DNA of 64,000 nucleotides from NCBI GenBank assembly GCA_964372095.1, contig CAYJPV010000003.1, positions 243,175 to 307,174 of the forward strand. Reading direction: 5' to 3'. Numbering within the stretch: the first letter of the stretch is position 1; each line of letters starts with the position of its first letter. Shown here in pieces: positions 16,871 to 25,706 of this stretch. Both the position numbers and the translations under genes were made by a program. This DNA is from CAYJPV01 sp964372095. GTDB taxonomy: Bacteria; Acidobacteriota; Vicinamibacteria; Vicinamibacterales; JAKQTR01. The notes under the pieces were generated by a model. It searched no databases, was not told the DNA's origin, and was given only the letters and a program-made list of their open reading frames with translations.

Positions 16871-18322
16871 TCAGAGATGGTCGAGTGTGCCCGGCCCGGC
16901 CAGGCCTTGCTTGCGTGCCAGGCGGTCGAGGCGATGGCGCAGCGCCGTGGCGCGCTCGGGGTTCTTCTCGACGGCCAGCGCCCGTTCGGCGTACCGCCTG
17001 GCCGACGCCAGATCCCGGCTTCGATGCTCGAAGTGAATGGCCAGGGCCTGGCGCGCCTCCTGGACGACAGCCCGGTCGCGCGCGACCTCGACCACCGCCT
17101 GCCAGGCCTCGGCCGCCTCGGCGTACCTGCGCTGCCTCCGGCGTAACAGGGCCAGGCGTCTGTACGCGTCGGCGCGAATGCCCGGCTCCACGGAGGCCGG
17201 TTCCCATGGAGCTGTGCCCAGGCCGGTGGCGCGAACGAAACACGCTTCCGCCTCGGGCTCCCTGCCGGCACGTTCGTACAGTTGCCCCATCGCCAGCGAC
17301 TCGTGGGCGGACGCAATGCCCTCCGGGCCTTCGCCGGCCAGGCGCGACGCCTGCGCCGTCAGCGCTGCGAGGGACAGCAGGTCAAGCCGATTGTGCTCGA
17401 ACACCGCCTGCAGCGGCTCCAGGTCGCCGGTCCTGAGGTACCCGAAATAGCGGGACGGGATCTCGAATCCCGGGACGTCGCCGATCCGGCCCGTGCCGAG
17501 CACGGCTTCCTCGAGTGACTTCAACGCGCAGGAGGAGGAATCCCGGCCGGGAGCACTGAGACTCCAGTCGTCGCTGACATCGGTCCGGCCACGGCGGCGC
17601 CAGAGGCGGCGCGCAGGCTGGAGCATGTCGAAATGCGGCAGGCTGGCGAACGGGGAACTCAGCCGGTGAAAAGCGTACCGCATGTCGATCAGGGGCACGT
17701 CGAATGCCCGGCCGTTGAACGTGACCAGGCCCGCAAACCGTTGCGTCAGTTCTGCGACGCTGGCCAGCATGTCGCGCTCGGCGTCGTAGCCGCTCAGGAA
17801 GAACTGGTGCGTGCGGAATCCGCCATCGGCGAAGTACCCGCAGCCCACCAGGAATGCGAGAGTCCCAACCCCGCCGCTGAGCCCCGTCGTCTCCAGGTCG
17901 AAGAACAGCAACGGGCCGCAGGTTGGCACCGGCACGCGCCGGCGCGCCTCACGCTCACGTCGTCGCACGTCCCATTCGAAGCGGTGCGACTCCGGAGGCT
18001 CGTCGGCGCCGGACGCCACGGGCTCCGCCGACAGGATCGCCAGTGAGGGCACGTGCTGCGCGAGCGTCTTCTCGAAGTTACCCACCACGCCCCTGCCGTG
18101 CCACAGGTCGTCCGGATAGTCGCGCTCGATGACCACGCACCCGGTCTGCGTCCCGGCCGAAACGGCGTCGTCATCCGGCACGTACCGGAGTTCTCGCAGG
18201 CCGCCGGCTGGCGGATCCGGCTCGTCGAGCGGACGCGCGTCATCGCGGGTACCAGGAGGGCCCGGCTGGCCGCGCAGCACATCCCGGACACGGGCCGACA
18301 GGCGCGACGGATCGATAGGCAT
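16871..18322 (-). CDS. yprB: YprB-like RNase H-fold exonuclease with TPR tail
   Basis: A 483-residue protein. Residues about 140-320 form a DEDD-type 3'-5' exonuclease-like fold: LLFFDLETTGLSGG carries the first two acidic residues, VTFNGRAFDVPLID the next, and EHNRLDLLSL the last. The C-terminal third is alpha-helical, with tetratricopeptide-like units (YERAGREPEAEACFVRAT and onward). It follows yprA with nine bases between them, the same pairing as yprA-yprB of Bacillus, so the two probably act together on nucleic acid. The exact substrate is unknown in the family. Confidence 0.82.
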   Translation of the reverse strand: MPIDPSRLSARVRDVLRGQPGPPGTRDDARPLDEPDPPAGGLRELRYVPDDDAVSAGTQTGCVVIERDYPDDLWHGRGVVGNFEKTLAQHVPSLAILSAEPVASGADEPPESHRFEWDVRRREREARRRVPVPTCGPLLFFDLETTGLSGGVGTLAFLVGCGYFADGGFRTHQFFLSGYDAERDMLASVAELTQRFAGLVTFNGRAFDVPLIDMRYAFHRLSSPFASLPHFDMLQPARRLWRRRGRTDVSDDWSLSAPGRDSSSCALKSLEEAVLGTGRIGDVPGFEIPSRYFGYLRTGDLEPLQAVFEHNRLDLLSLAALTAQASRLAGEGPEGIASAHESLAMGQLYERAGREPEAEACFVRATGLGTAPWEPASVEPGIRADAYRRLALLRRRQRRYAEAAEAWQAVVEVARDRAVVQEARQALAIHFEHRSRDLASARRYAERALAVEKNPERATALRHRLDRLARKQGLAGPGTLDHL

Positions 18323-18331
18323 GGGCGCGCC

Positions 18332-20791
18332 CTAGAAGGGCGGATCCTCCGCGGCCTCTCGTGGCACGAGCAGCCGCCCCAGAATGTCCAGCGCCACCGC
18401 CTTCGACCGCGGCCCAACATCGCCCAGCGGCCCGACGCACGACGGGCAGCCGGATTCGCACGGACACTCGACGATGAGGTCGCGCGTGCGGCCCAGCAGA
18501 TCGGGGTTCATGCGGAACAGCGGCTCGCTGAATCCAATGCCGCCCGGGTAGTTGTCGTAGATGAAGACACGCGGCTCGTCGCCGCCGTCCTGCACGGAAG
18601 CGCGCCATCGCGAGGTGGTCTGAGCCGGCGGCTGCTCGTCACTGCGCTCGCTGGCCGGGCCGATGGACACGCCGATATCGTGGCTGTCGCTCATCAGCAG
18701 GAGCTGGGCAATCTGGCGCATCGCGTAGGACAGCCCCACGACCCCGTCCCGCCGATCGTCGGCGGCGTACGGCAGCCCCGTCATGACTTCCCGGGGAATG
18801 GTCAGCCAGTACGACGTCGTGTGCATCTGGCGCTCGGGCAGGTCCAGCTCGCCGGAGCCGACGTTCTCGTTCGTGTAGAACTTGATCTTCTTGAACCCGA
18901 CCACCCGCGAGACGACGTGGACGTCGCCGTGAGACCACAGGGGGCCCGGTCGGTCGCCGTCCGCCGCGAAAGTGTCGAGCACGGTCACGCGGCTGTACGT
19001 AATGGCATCGGTGTAATAATCACACTCGATGTTACGCACGTAGGCCTTGCGCCCTTCGTGATCGAGCTCTTCCACCTGGTAGAGCCGCCCTTCGACGATG
19101 TAGATCGCCTTGGGGTGCAGGGTCTCCATCGCACTGTTGTAGTCCGTTTCGCCGATGACTCTGGTCGTATCGGTTTTGTCCACCACCACGAAGTTGTCTG
19201 ACGAGATCGACCGGAGGCTGATGGCGTCGGCCGGGTACGATTCGTTCGTCCATTGCCACTGCCCTGTCGTCTCGTCCGCGCCCGCCGGACGGCTCAGGTG
19301 TACGAGACCTTCTTCGGCCAGCACCCGCAGGATGCCCTGCAGATCTTCCCGACCGTAGGTTTCGTCGGCTCGGAACGGGAGTTCGAAGGCGCCGCACTTG
19401 ATGTGGTCCACGAGAATCTGGAGGTTGTCGGGATTCACCAGCGCGTGTTCGGGCGACGCGTCGAAAAAGTATGATGGGTGCCGCACCACGTACTGATCCA
19501 GCGGCGCGCTGCTTGCCACGAGAATCGCGGCGGATCGGCTGGCTCGCCGTCCCGCGCGCCCGGCTCGCTGCCAGGTCGACGCGATCGTGCCGGGGTACCC
19601 GGCCAGCACCGACACATCCAGCGCCCCGATGTCGATGCCGAGTTCGAGGGCGTTGGTGGACACGACGCCGCGCACGGTGCCGTCGCGGAGCCCTTTCTCG
19701 ATTTCGCGGCGCCGGTTCGGCAGGTATCCGCCGCGATAGCCCCTGATCACGTCGGCCGACCCGGGCTCGCCGTCGTGCGCATCCTTGAGGTATCGGGTCA
19801 GGATCTCGGTTGACAGCCGGCTCTGGGCGAAGACGATGACCTGAAGCCCGTGGTTCAGGAACTCGAGGGCCACGGCCCGCGCCTGCGAGATATAGGACCG
19901 CCGGATCCCGAGCTGCCGGTTGACGATGGGCGGGTTCACGAAGAGGACGAACTTCTCGCCGCGCGGGGCGCCGCTGCGCTCGACCAGCTCGAAGGGCTGT
20001 TCGGTGAGGCTCTCGGCCAGCTGCCGCGGGTTGGCAATCGTAGCCGACGAACAGATGAAGGTCGGCGAAGAGCCGTAGTGCTGGCAGATACGCCGAAGCC
20101 GCCGTAGCACGTTGGCCAGGTGGCTGCCAAACACACCGCGGTAGGCGTGCAGTTCGTCGATGACGATGTATCGCAGATTCTCGAAGAGCTTGGCCCAGCG
20201 GGGGTGGTGCGGCAACACGCCGGCGTGCAGCATGTCCGGATTGGTCAGGACGATATGCGCCCGGCCTCGGATCGCGCGGCGTGCGTCCTGCGGCGTGTCG
20301 CCGTCGTACGTGAAGACGCCGACGTCGACGTCCGCGGCCCGCTGAACCTCCTGCGTGAGCCGGTCGAGCTCGGCGAGCTGGTCCTGGGCAAGAGCCTTCG
20401 TCGGGAACAGGTACAGCGCCCTCGTGGAGGCATTCTTCAGGATGGCATCCATCACGGGCACGTTGTAGCAGAGGGTCTTGCCGGAGGCCGTGGGTGTCGT
20501 GATGACCACGTTGCGCCCGGCAAGGGCGTGCGCGATGGCCTCGGCCTGGTGTGTGTAGAGCCGCTCGATGCCGCGGCTGCCGAGGGCGGCGCGCAGCCGT
20601 GCGTCGATGCCGTCGGGGTAGTCGGCGTACTCGGCGCCCGCCGCCGGAATGCGGCGAACGGCGGTGATCAGGCCGTCCGGCTGGTCGGGCCGCTCGATCA
20701 GCGCCTGTCCGGGGACGACCTCGCGAAGCGCCAGTTCGAGGGCGGAGTCCCGGCGGCTTTCCGGGCTCGTCCCGTCGGTGATGAGCGGCAT
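18332..20791 (-). CDS. yprA: DEAD/DEAH-box helicase, YprA/Hrq1 family
   Basis: Superfamily 2 helicase of 819 residues. Walker A is TPTASGKT, motif II is DELH (VIDELHAYRG), motif III is SATI, and motif VI lies in QRAGRAGRR. The C-terminal region is the zinc-binding DUF1998 type with a CPCESGCPSC cysteine cluster near residue 790. The family unwinds DNA with 3'-5' polarity and is tied to repair. It is the first gene of a two-gene operon with yprB. TACGAT six bases before the ATG, with only C residues between, suggests a leaderless message. Confidence 0.9.
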   Translation of the reverse strand: MPLITDGTSPESRRDSALELALREVVPGQALIERPDQPDGLITAVRRIPAAGAEYADYPDGIDARLRAALGSRGIERLYTHQAEAIAHALAGRNVVITTPTASGKTLCYNVPVMDAILKNASTRALYLFPTKALAQDQLAELDRLTQEVQRAADVDVGVFTYDGDTPQDARRAIRGRAHIVLTNPDMLHAGVLPHHPRWAKLFENLRYIVIDELHAYRGVFGSHLANVLRRLRRICQHYGSSPTFICSSATIANPRQLAESLTEQPFELVERSGAPRGEKFVLFVNPPIVNRQLGIRRSYISQARAVALEFLNHGLQVIVFAQSRLSTEILTRYLKDAHDGEPGSADVIRGYRGGYLPNRRREIEKGLRDGTVRGVVSTNALELGIDIGALDVSVLAGYPGTIASTWQRAGRAGRRASRSAAILVASSAPLDQYVVRHPSYFFDASPEHALVNPDNLQILVDHIKCGAFELPFRADETYGREDLQGILRVLAEEGLVHLSRPAGADETTGQWQWTNESYPADAISLRSISSDNFVVVDKTDTTRVIGETDYNSAMETLHPKAIYIVEGRLYQVEELDHEGRKAYVRNIECDYYTDAITYSRVTVLDTFAADGDRPGPLWSHGDVHVVSRVVGFKKIKFYTNENVGSGELDLPERQMHTTSYWLTIPREVMTGLPYAADDRRDGVVGLSYAMRQIAQLLLMSDSHDIGVSIGPASERSDEQPPAQTTSRWRASVQDGGDEPRVFIYDNYPGGIGFSEPLFRMNPDLLGRTRDLIVECPCESGCPSCVGPLGDVGPRSKAVALDILGRLLVPREAAEDPPF

Positions 20792-20797
20792 GGGGGG

Positions 20798-20803
20798 ATC
20801 GTA
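20798..20803 (-). promoter_or_regulatory. Candidate -10 box of yprA
   Basis: TACGAT on the minus strand is followed by six C residues and then the ATG at 20791. No Shine-Dalgarno is present, which fits a leaderless start. Confidence 0.45.
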
Positions 20804-20849
20804 CTAGTCGCCCGGGTACCGATCAAGAGGCGAAAGTGTGGGGGTGTTC

Positions 20850-20885
20850 GGCTATCGGCGATCGGCGTTCGGCCTTCGGCCTGCC
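20850..20885. repeat. Short CGGCTAT/CGGCGAT heptad array
   Basis: Five or so seven-base units of the CGGCNNT type lie between oadG and yprA. The flanking 20886-20931 contains degenerate GGCCGGA/CCTGGAG heptads. Confidence 0.75.
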
Positions 20886-20931
20886 GTACGGCGCAGGTCG
20901 CAGGCCGGAAGCCGGTGTCTCTGCCTGGAGC

Positions 20932-21072
20932 CTACCGCTCCTCCTGGTGGTGTTCGTCGGCCGGGAACAGCCGGTGGATCAGCCGGATCGACAGGTAGAA
21001 AACCAGCATGAACCCGAAGACCCCGGCAAGCCCGTAGGCGCTGACCTGGAGAGCGGCGTTGAATGCGTCCAT
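20932..21072 (-). CDS. oadG: Small OadG-like subunit of a sodium-pumping decarboxylase (46 aa)
   Basis: A 46-residue protein with one hydrophobic helix (about 11-30) and a charged His/Glu-rich C-terminus (DEHHQEER), the layout of the gamma subunit that anchors the soluble carboxyltransferase to the beta subunit. It starts 11 bases after the oadB stop with an AGGA Shine-Dalgarno. It is shorter than the usual 70-90 residues, so it may be a minimal form. The assignment depends mostly on position and topology. Confidence 0.6.
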   Translation of the reverse strand: MDAFNAALQVSAYGLAGVFGFMLVFYLSIRLIHRLFPADEHHQEER

Positions 21073-21083
21073 GACTTCCTCGC

Positions 21084-22205
21084 CTACAGGAACAGCGGGA
21101 CCAGGGCCAGCAGCAGGCCGCCGGCAACGACGGATCCGATCTGGCCGCTGACGTTGGCGCTCACGGCGGACATCAGCAGGTAGTTCTGCGGGTCTTCCTT
21201 CTGCCCCATCTGATGGATGACCCGCGCGGACATCGGAAACGCCGAGATGCCGCACGCGCCGAGCATCGGGTTGATCTTGTGCTCGCCCGCCAGGAACAGA
21301 TTGATCACCTTCGCGAACAGCACGCCACCCAGCGTGTCGAAGACAAACGCCACGAGGCCCAGGCCGATGATCATGAGCGTGTCGACCCGCACGAACCGCT
21401 CGGCCGTCATCGTCGACGCGATGCTGATGCCGAGGAGGATCGTGACGAGGCTGGCCAGCTCGTTCTGCGCGGCCAGCGACAGCTTGTTGAGCACGCCGCA
21501 CACGCGGATAAGGTTGCCGAACATGAGGAATCCGATCAGCGCGGCGGCCGATGGGGCGACGATCGAGGCAATCAGTGTCACGGCGACCGGGAAGATGATG
21601 AGCGCCGTCTTGGACACGGTGCCCTGGAGGGCAGCCATCCGGATGAGGCGTTCACGCCGGCTGGTCAGCATCCTGACGACCGGCGGCTGGATGATCGGCA
21701 CCAGGGCCATGTAGGAGTAGGCCGCGACGGAGATGGGCCCGAGCAGGTCCGGCGCGAACCTGCCGGCGACGACGATGGACGTGGGGCCGTCGGCGGCGCC
21801 GATGATCCCGATGGAGGCCGCCTGCTTGAGGTCGAAGCCGAGCAGCGTGGCCGCACTCATGGTGAAGAAGATGCCGAACTGGGCGGCCGCGCCGAACAGG
21901 AGCAGGAACGGCCGCTTGAAGAGCGGCGAGAAGTCCACCATCGCGCCGATCGCGATGAAAATCAGCAGCGGGAAGAGCTCGGTGGCAATGCCCTGGTTGA
22001 ACAGGAGCGTCAGCGCGCCATCCGGCCCCGTGGCCGACGACAGCGGGATGTTGACGAGGAGCGTGCCAAACCCCATGGGCAGCAGCAGTGTGGGTTCGTA
22101 CTCCTTCACGATCGCCAGGTAAATCAGCGTGAGCCCCACGCCCATCATCAGGACCTGCTGCCACGAGATGGTCAGCAAGCCGGGAAGCAGGTCTTGCGGT
22201 GTCAT
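21084..22205 (-). CDS. oadB: Sodium ion-translocating decarboxylase, beta subunit
   Basis: Inner-membrane protein of 373 residues that couples decarboxylation of a carboxybiotin to sodium export (OadB/MmdB/GcdB family). The conserved IIGAADGPTSI motif holds the sodium-site Asp, and GACGISAFPMSARVIHQMGQ is the C-terminal signature. About nine to eleven membrane segments are visible. The start at MTPQDLLPGLL is preferred over longer readings. Its ATG overlaps, as ATGA, the stop of a relic frame derived from the gatD 3' end. No alpha (carboxyltransferase) subunit is adjacent, so the substrate (oxaloacetate, methylmalonyl-CoA, glutaconyl-CoA) is open. Confidence 0.93.
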   Translation of the reverse strand: MTPQDLLPGLLTISWQQVLMMGVGLTLIYLAIVKEYEPTLLLPMGFGTLLVNIPLSSATGPDGALTLLFNQGIATELFPLLIFIAIGAMVDFSPLFKRPFLLLFGAAAQFGIFFTMSAATLLGFDLKQAASIGIIGAADGPTSIVVAGRFAPDLLGPISVAAYSYMALVPIIQPPVVRMLTSRRERLIRMAALQGTVSKTALIIFPVAVTLIASIVAPSAAALIGFLMFGNLIRVCGVLNKLSLAAQNELASLVTILLGISIASTMTAERFVRVDTLMIIGLGLVAFVFDTLGGVLFAKVINLFLAGEHKINPMLGACGISAFPMSARVIHQMGQKEDPQNYLLMSAVSANVSGQIGSVVAGGLLLALVPLFL

Positions 22206-22216
22206 ATGTGCCGTCT

Positions 22217-22259
22217 CTTCCTGTGCTGCGCGACGAACGCCTCCACCTCGGTGTGCCCG
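22217..22259. repeat. Duplicated copy of the gatD 3' end
   Basis: This 43-base segment matches the last codons of gatD (22372-22414) at 37 of 43 positions, including a perfect run of 20. On the minus strand it encodes EVEAFVAQHRK, against EVEAFVKQHWK in GatD. The two copies are 155 bases apart. About 112 bases between them hold degenerate heptad-like sequence and no gene. Confidence 0.8.
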
Positions 22260-22368
22260 GCAGAGGAGCCCGCCCCCCGGCCACGGCGCAGCGTCGCGCA
22301 CGGAGGCGGGAGGTTCGGGGCGGCGTACGGGCCGAGAGTCGAACGCCGATGGCCGATAGCCGCGTCCG

Positions 22369-23793
22369 CTACTTCCAGTGCTGCTTGACGAACGCCTCCA
22401 CCTCGGGGAGTCCGCCCTGCAGGATGAGGTAGCCGTTGTGGGGTTCGCGCGGCGTGATCTCGTGGTTGACCGACGTCGTCATCATCTGCCGAATCCGCGC
22501 CGGGTCGTCGGTCTGGCCGAGCACCCACGACAACTTCATGTACGCCGTTTCCGGCAGCATGTTGTCGAGGGGAATGATGCCCAGGTCCAGCAGATCGCGC
22601 CCGGTGTCGTACACGTACATCTGCGCGAACCCCCAGAGCGTCTGGACCGTCATCACGACGGTCATCCCCTTCTGGATCGCCCGGCGGATCGCCGGATAGA
22701 TAGGTTTGTTGACGTGGCCCAGTCCCGTGCCCGCCATCACGAGGCCGCGGTACCCCATGGCCGACAGCCCGTCAATGATGTCGGGGTTGAAGTTCGGATA
22801 GTAGTACTGAATCGTCACCTTCTCTTCGAACACCGGGGTGATCACCGGGACGCGCGACTTGTCGCGGGGCAGGTAGTCCCGCGTCAGGTATGTGAAGTGG
22901 CTGCCGCTCTCGTGGGGATAGCGGCTCACCGTCGCCATCGGGGTGGCACCGATGGTGCGGAAGGTGCTCCGGTAACTCGAATGCATCTTCCGGCATCGGG
23001 TGCCGCGGTGCAGCAGGTCGTAGTTGTCGGAGGTCGGCCCGAACATGCACAGCATGACTTCGGCAATCTCGCACTCCGCAGCCGTCCGCACGGCGTTCAT
23101 CAGGTTCAGGGCGGCGTCTGAGGACGGCCGGTCCGACGACCGCTGGCTGCCGACGAGCACGATGGGCACGGGCGAGTTCTGCACCATGAAGCTGAGAATC
23201 GCCCCGGTGTGCGACATGGTGTCCGTGCCGTGGCCGATGACGATCCCGTCGGCGCCTTTCGCGATCTCCTCGCCGATGGCAATGGCCAGCGCCTTGTACT
23301 GCACGGGCCCCATGTTCTCGCTGAACACGCCGAAGAGCTTCTTGGTCGTGAGATTGGCGATGTCCGCCAGTTCGGGCACGGCGCCGTACAGCTCCCCCGG
23401 CGTGAAGGCCGGAATCACCGCCCCGGTCCGGTAGTCCAGCCGGCTCGCGATGGTCCCGCCGGTCCCGAGCAGCGTGATGTTGTTCTTCTTCGGATCGAAC
23501 GGGAACTCTTTTTCGGGGATCTTGTAGACAGCCTTGCGATACCCGGTTTCGCGAGCCGCGACGATTCGGTGGGCCGCCACGCCGACGTTGTACCCGTTGA
23601 AGAGCTTGATGACGATGTGCAGATCGTCGCAGGTTTCGTTGCGCGGCAGGATGACGCCGGCAAAGACCGACCCTTCGTCGTTGGTCACCTCGACTTCGCT
23701 CCACACGCCGATCCCGAAGCGGTCGAGGACCTCAATCGTGGGTCCGCGATACCCCTGGAGCCGATCCGTCCGTTCGTCGAGCGGGACGCTCAT
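22369..23793 (-). CDS. gatD: Glu-tRNA(Gln) amidotransferase subunit D (archaeal type)
   Basis: A 474-residue protein. An N-terminal beta domain of about 90 residues (typical of GatD and absent from plain asparaginases) precedes a type I/II asparaginase fold. Asparaginase residues are present: TGGTIA (first Thr), GHGTDTM (second Thr and Asp) and SQRSSDRPSSD. In the family it releases ammonia from glutamine or asparagine for GatE. The start ATG overlaps the gatE stop as ATGA, so the two are translationally coupled. Length and domain order fit GatD rather than AnsA/AnsB. GC and codon use look like the neighbours. GatDE is described from archaea; here it is in a bacterial setting. Confidence 0.93.
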   Translation of the reverse strand: MSVPLDERTDRLQGYRGPTIEVLDRFGIGVWSEVEVTNDEGSVFAGVILPRNETCDDLHIVIKLFNGYNVGVAAHRIVAARETGYRKAVYKIPEKEFPFDPKKNNITLLGTGGTIASRLDYRTGAVIPAFTPGELYGAVPELADIANLTTKKLFGVFSENMGPVQYKALAIAIGEEIAKGADGIVIGHGTDTMSHTGAILSFMVQNSPVPIVLVGSQRSSDRPSSDAALNLMNAVRTAAECEIAEVMLCMFGPTSDNYDLLHRGTRCRKMHSSYRSTFRTIGATPMATVSRYPHESGSHFTYLTRDYLPRDKSRVPVITPVFEEKVTIQYYYPNFNPDIIDGLSAMGYRGLVMAGTGLGHVNKPIYPAIRRAIQKGMTVVMTVQTLWGFAQMYVYDTGRDLLDLGIIPLDNMLPETAYMKLSWVLGQTDDPARIRQMMTTSVNHEITPREPHNGYLILQGGLPEVEAFVKQHWK

Positions 23794-25706
23794 CGCAGGA
23801 TCTCCTCGAGGCGATCCTGCACGAAGGCAGCCACCTCTTTCGCGGGCGCACGGCCCTTCAGATACTCGACCGCCTTCCCGGCCATGAACCGCACGCGGCG
23901 GTCGCGTGAATCGGTCTTGCCGTCGAGGTACCCGTCCAGCGTCAGGTGCTGAAGGTCGGAGGCCCAGACGTCCCGGCCGACCAGGGCAATGCCCTCGGCC
24001 GCCACGGCGGACTCGGCCGTGAGGCCATCCTTGGCCATGCGCGTGGCCACAGCAGGGATGGCCTCGCGGGGAATGCGCCCCGTCGCGAAGAGGTCGAACA
24101 CCTGCACCCACTCGCCGGCGCCGAGGCGTTCGACGGGGATGCCTGCCCGTCTCAGGGCGCGGGCACGCTGGCCGATCAGCGTGGCCGCCGTCAGCCCGTC
24201 CACGCCGGTCTTTTCGACCACGGCGTCCACGATCTCGGCGCCGCCTCTCCTGATCAGGAAGTAGAACGTCTCGTCGGGCACGCGCCACCCGCGGTACCGT
24301 TCGGTGCGCAACCACGGTGACGGCTTCAGCCTGGCCTTGAGCGCGGCGACGCGCTCCTCGGTCACCCGCGTCGGCGGCGAGTCGGTGTCCGGGTACATCC
24401 GGTCCGGGCCGGGCAGGATTCGCTCGAACGTCGTGTACCCGCCTGCGAGAGCCTGCCGGGTTTCTTTGGGAACGCCTTGCGTCGCGTCGGCGAAGCGGAG
24501 ACGGATCTCCTCGGCGGCGGTCCGGACGTCCCCCTCCGGCCCGAACACGATGAACACATCGTCCTGGGGCCCGACGTGGGCGCGTTTGCGAATCCGGTCG
24601 AGCACCTGCGTGCGCCCCTGGAACTGCGGGAACTGCGCCCCCGAGAACACGATTGGCGGATCGTCGAGGCAGGCAATCACGCGGATGCGGCCCGACAACT
24701 CGTCGAGGAACGTCGTGTCCGGCTGTGTGGGATGCTGGGCGAGACCGGCCAGGCCCGGCGCCCTGACGGCCAGGACGCGTCCCCCCGCCTGGAGCGCGCG
24801 ACGGATGAACCCGACGTCCACGCCGGACCACAGGTTCGACACGTCGCACGTCTCGACACGGACGCTGTCGGGCGTGGTGAATCCGCGCCGGTGCAGTTCG
24901 TCGCGCAAGGCGAGCAGATTGCACTGGCGCACGCCTTCATTGTGGACGAGCTGCACAGCGTCGCCGGCTTTCGGCACGCCCTTGATTTCCACACGGCTGC
25001 CGCCGCGCACCGACACGTTGACGTCCTGCCGGCTGGCGCCGATCCCGGTGCGCACGCGGCCGGTGGACCGCGCCGTCATGCCGCACAGCAGAATCGCGTC
25101 ACGTACCTCCTCGGGCGTACGCAGTTCGGGGCCGGTCACGGTTTCGGTCAACGGCATCCCGAGGCGGTCGGTGCGCCAGACGATCCGGTGCCCCTTGTCG
25201 GACACCTCGCGGCACGAGTCTTCCTCGACGCTCACGTGGGTCACCGTGAGCTTGCGCCCCTTGAAGGGGAGAAACCCGTTGACGCCGATGATGGCCGTCC
25301 GCTGGAAACCGGTGGGGATCGACCCGTCCAAGTACTGCTTTCGGGCGACGTGGATCTCGTCGATGATGTCCATGTTCATCATCAGGCACAGCTCGATCGC
25401 CACGTCGATGGCTTCCTGGTTCACCAGGAACGGGGGGGTGTCGTCCATCTCGTACGTGCACACGTTGAGGTGGTTGAGAAGGTAGATGATCTCCTTCTTC
25501 GTCTTGAATTCCATCAACGCCGTGCCGTCGTACTCGCCGAGTTCCGAGAGCGTGGGCCGCATATGGCGCAGCACTTCACCGTCGTGATCTTCGGTGTACA
25601 GACCCGCCGGGCAGCGGCAGAACAGCTTGTGGGTGGTGGCGAGTTGCTGATGGACTTCGAGTCCGGAGATGAACCCGACCGCTTCGTAATCCAGGCGCTC
25701 GATCAT
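23790..25706 (-). CDS. gatE: Glu-tRNA(Gln) amidotransferase subunit E (archaeal type)
   Basis: A 638-residue kinase-amidase subunit that phosphorylates Glu on tRNA(Gln) and converts it to Gln with ammonia from GatD. GatB-family motifs are present: GLEVHQQL near the start and HVSVEEDSCRE, IGASRQDVNVS and RVEIKGV in the cradle. The AspRS-like GAD insertion (about 330-460), which separates GatE from GatB, and the signature RMYPDTDSPP are also present, followed by a helical/tail domain (about 500-638). The start at MIERLDYEAVGF is typical, with AGGGG upstream. The scaffold gap lies 77 bases before the start, so upstream context is lost. Confidence 0.93.
   Translation of the reverse strand: MIERLDYEAVGFISGLEVHQQLATTHKLFCRCPAGLYTEDHDGEVLRHMRPTLSELGEYDGTALMEFKTKKEIIYLLNHLNVCTYEMDDTPPFLVNQEAIDVAIELCLMMNMDIIDEIHVARKQYLDGSIPTGFQRTAIIGVNGFLPFKGRKLTVTHVSVEEDSCREVSDKGHRIVWRTDRLGMPLTETVTGPELRTPEEVRDAILLCGMTARSTGRVRTGIGASRQDVNVSVRGGSRVEIKGVPKAGDAVQLVHNEGVRQCNLLALRDELHRRGFTTPDSVRVETCDVSNLWSGVDVGFIRRALQAGGRVLAVRAPGLAGLAQHPTQPDTTFLDELSGRIRVIACLDDPPIVFSGAQFPQFQGRTQVLDRIRKRAHVGPQDDVFIVFGPEGDVRTAAEEIRLRFADATQGVPKETRQALAGGYTTFERILPGPDRMYPDTDSPPTRVTEERVAALKARLKPSPWLRTERYRGWRVPDETFYFLIRRGGAEIVDAVVEKTGVDGLTAATLIGQRARALRRAGIPVERLGAGEWVQVFDLFATGRIPREAIPAVATRMAKDGLTAESAVAAEGIALVGRDVWASDLQHLTLDGYLDGKTDSRDRRVRFMAGKAVEYLKGRAPAKEVAAFVQDRLEEILR

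Noticed and set aside
22369..23793. gatD as a plain L-asparaginase
   Set aside because: The extra N-terminal domain of about 90 residues, the length of 474 and the ATGA coupling to gatE fit GatD; ordinary asparaginases lack these.
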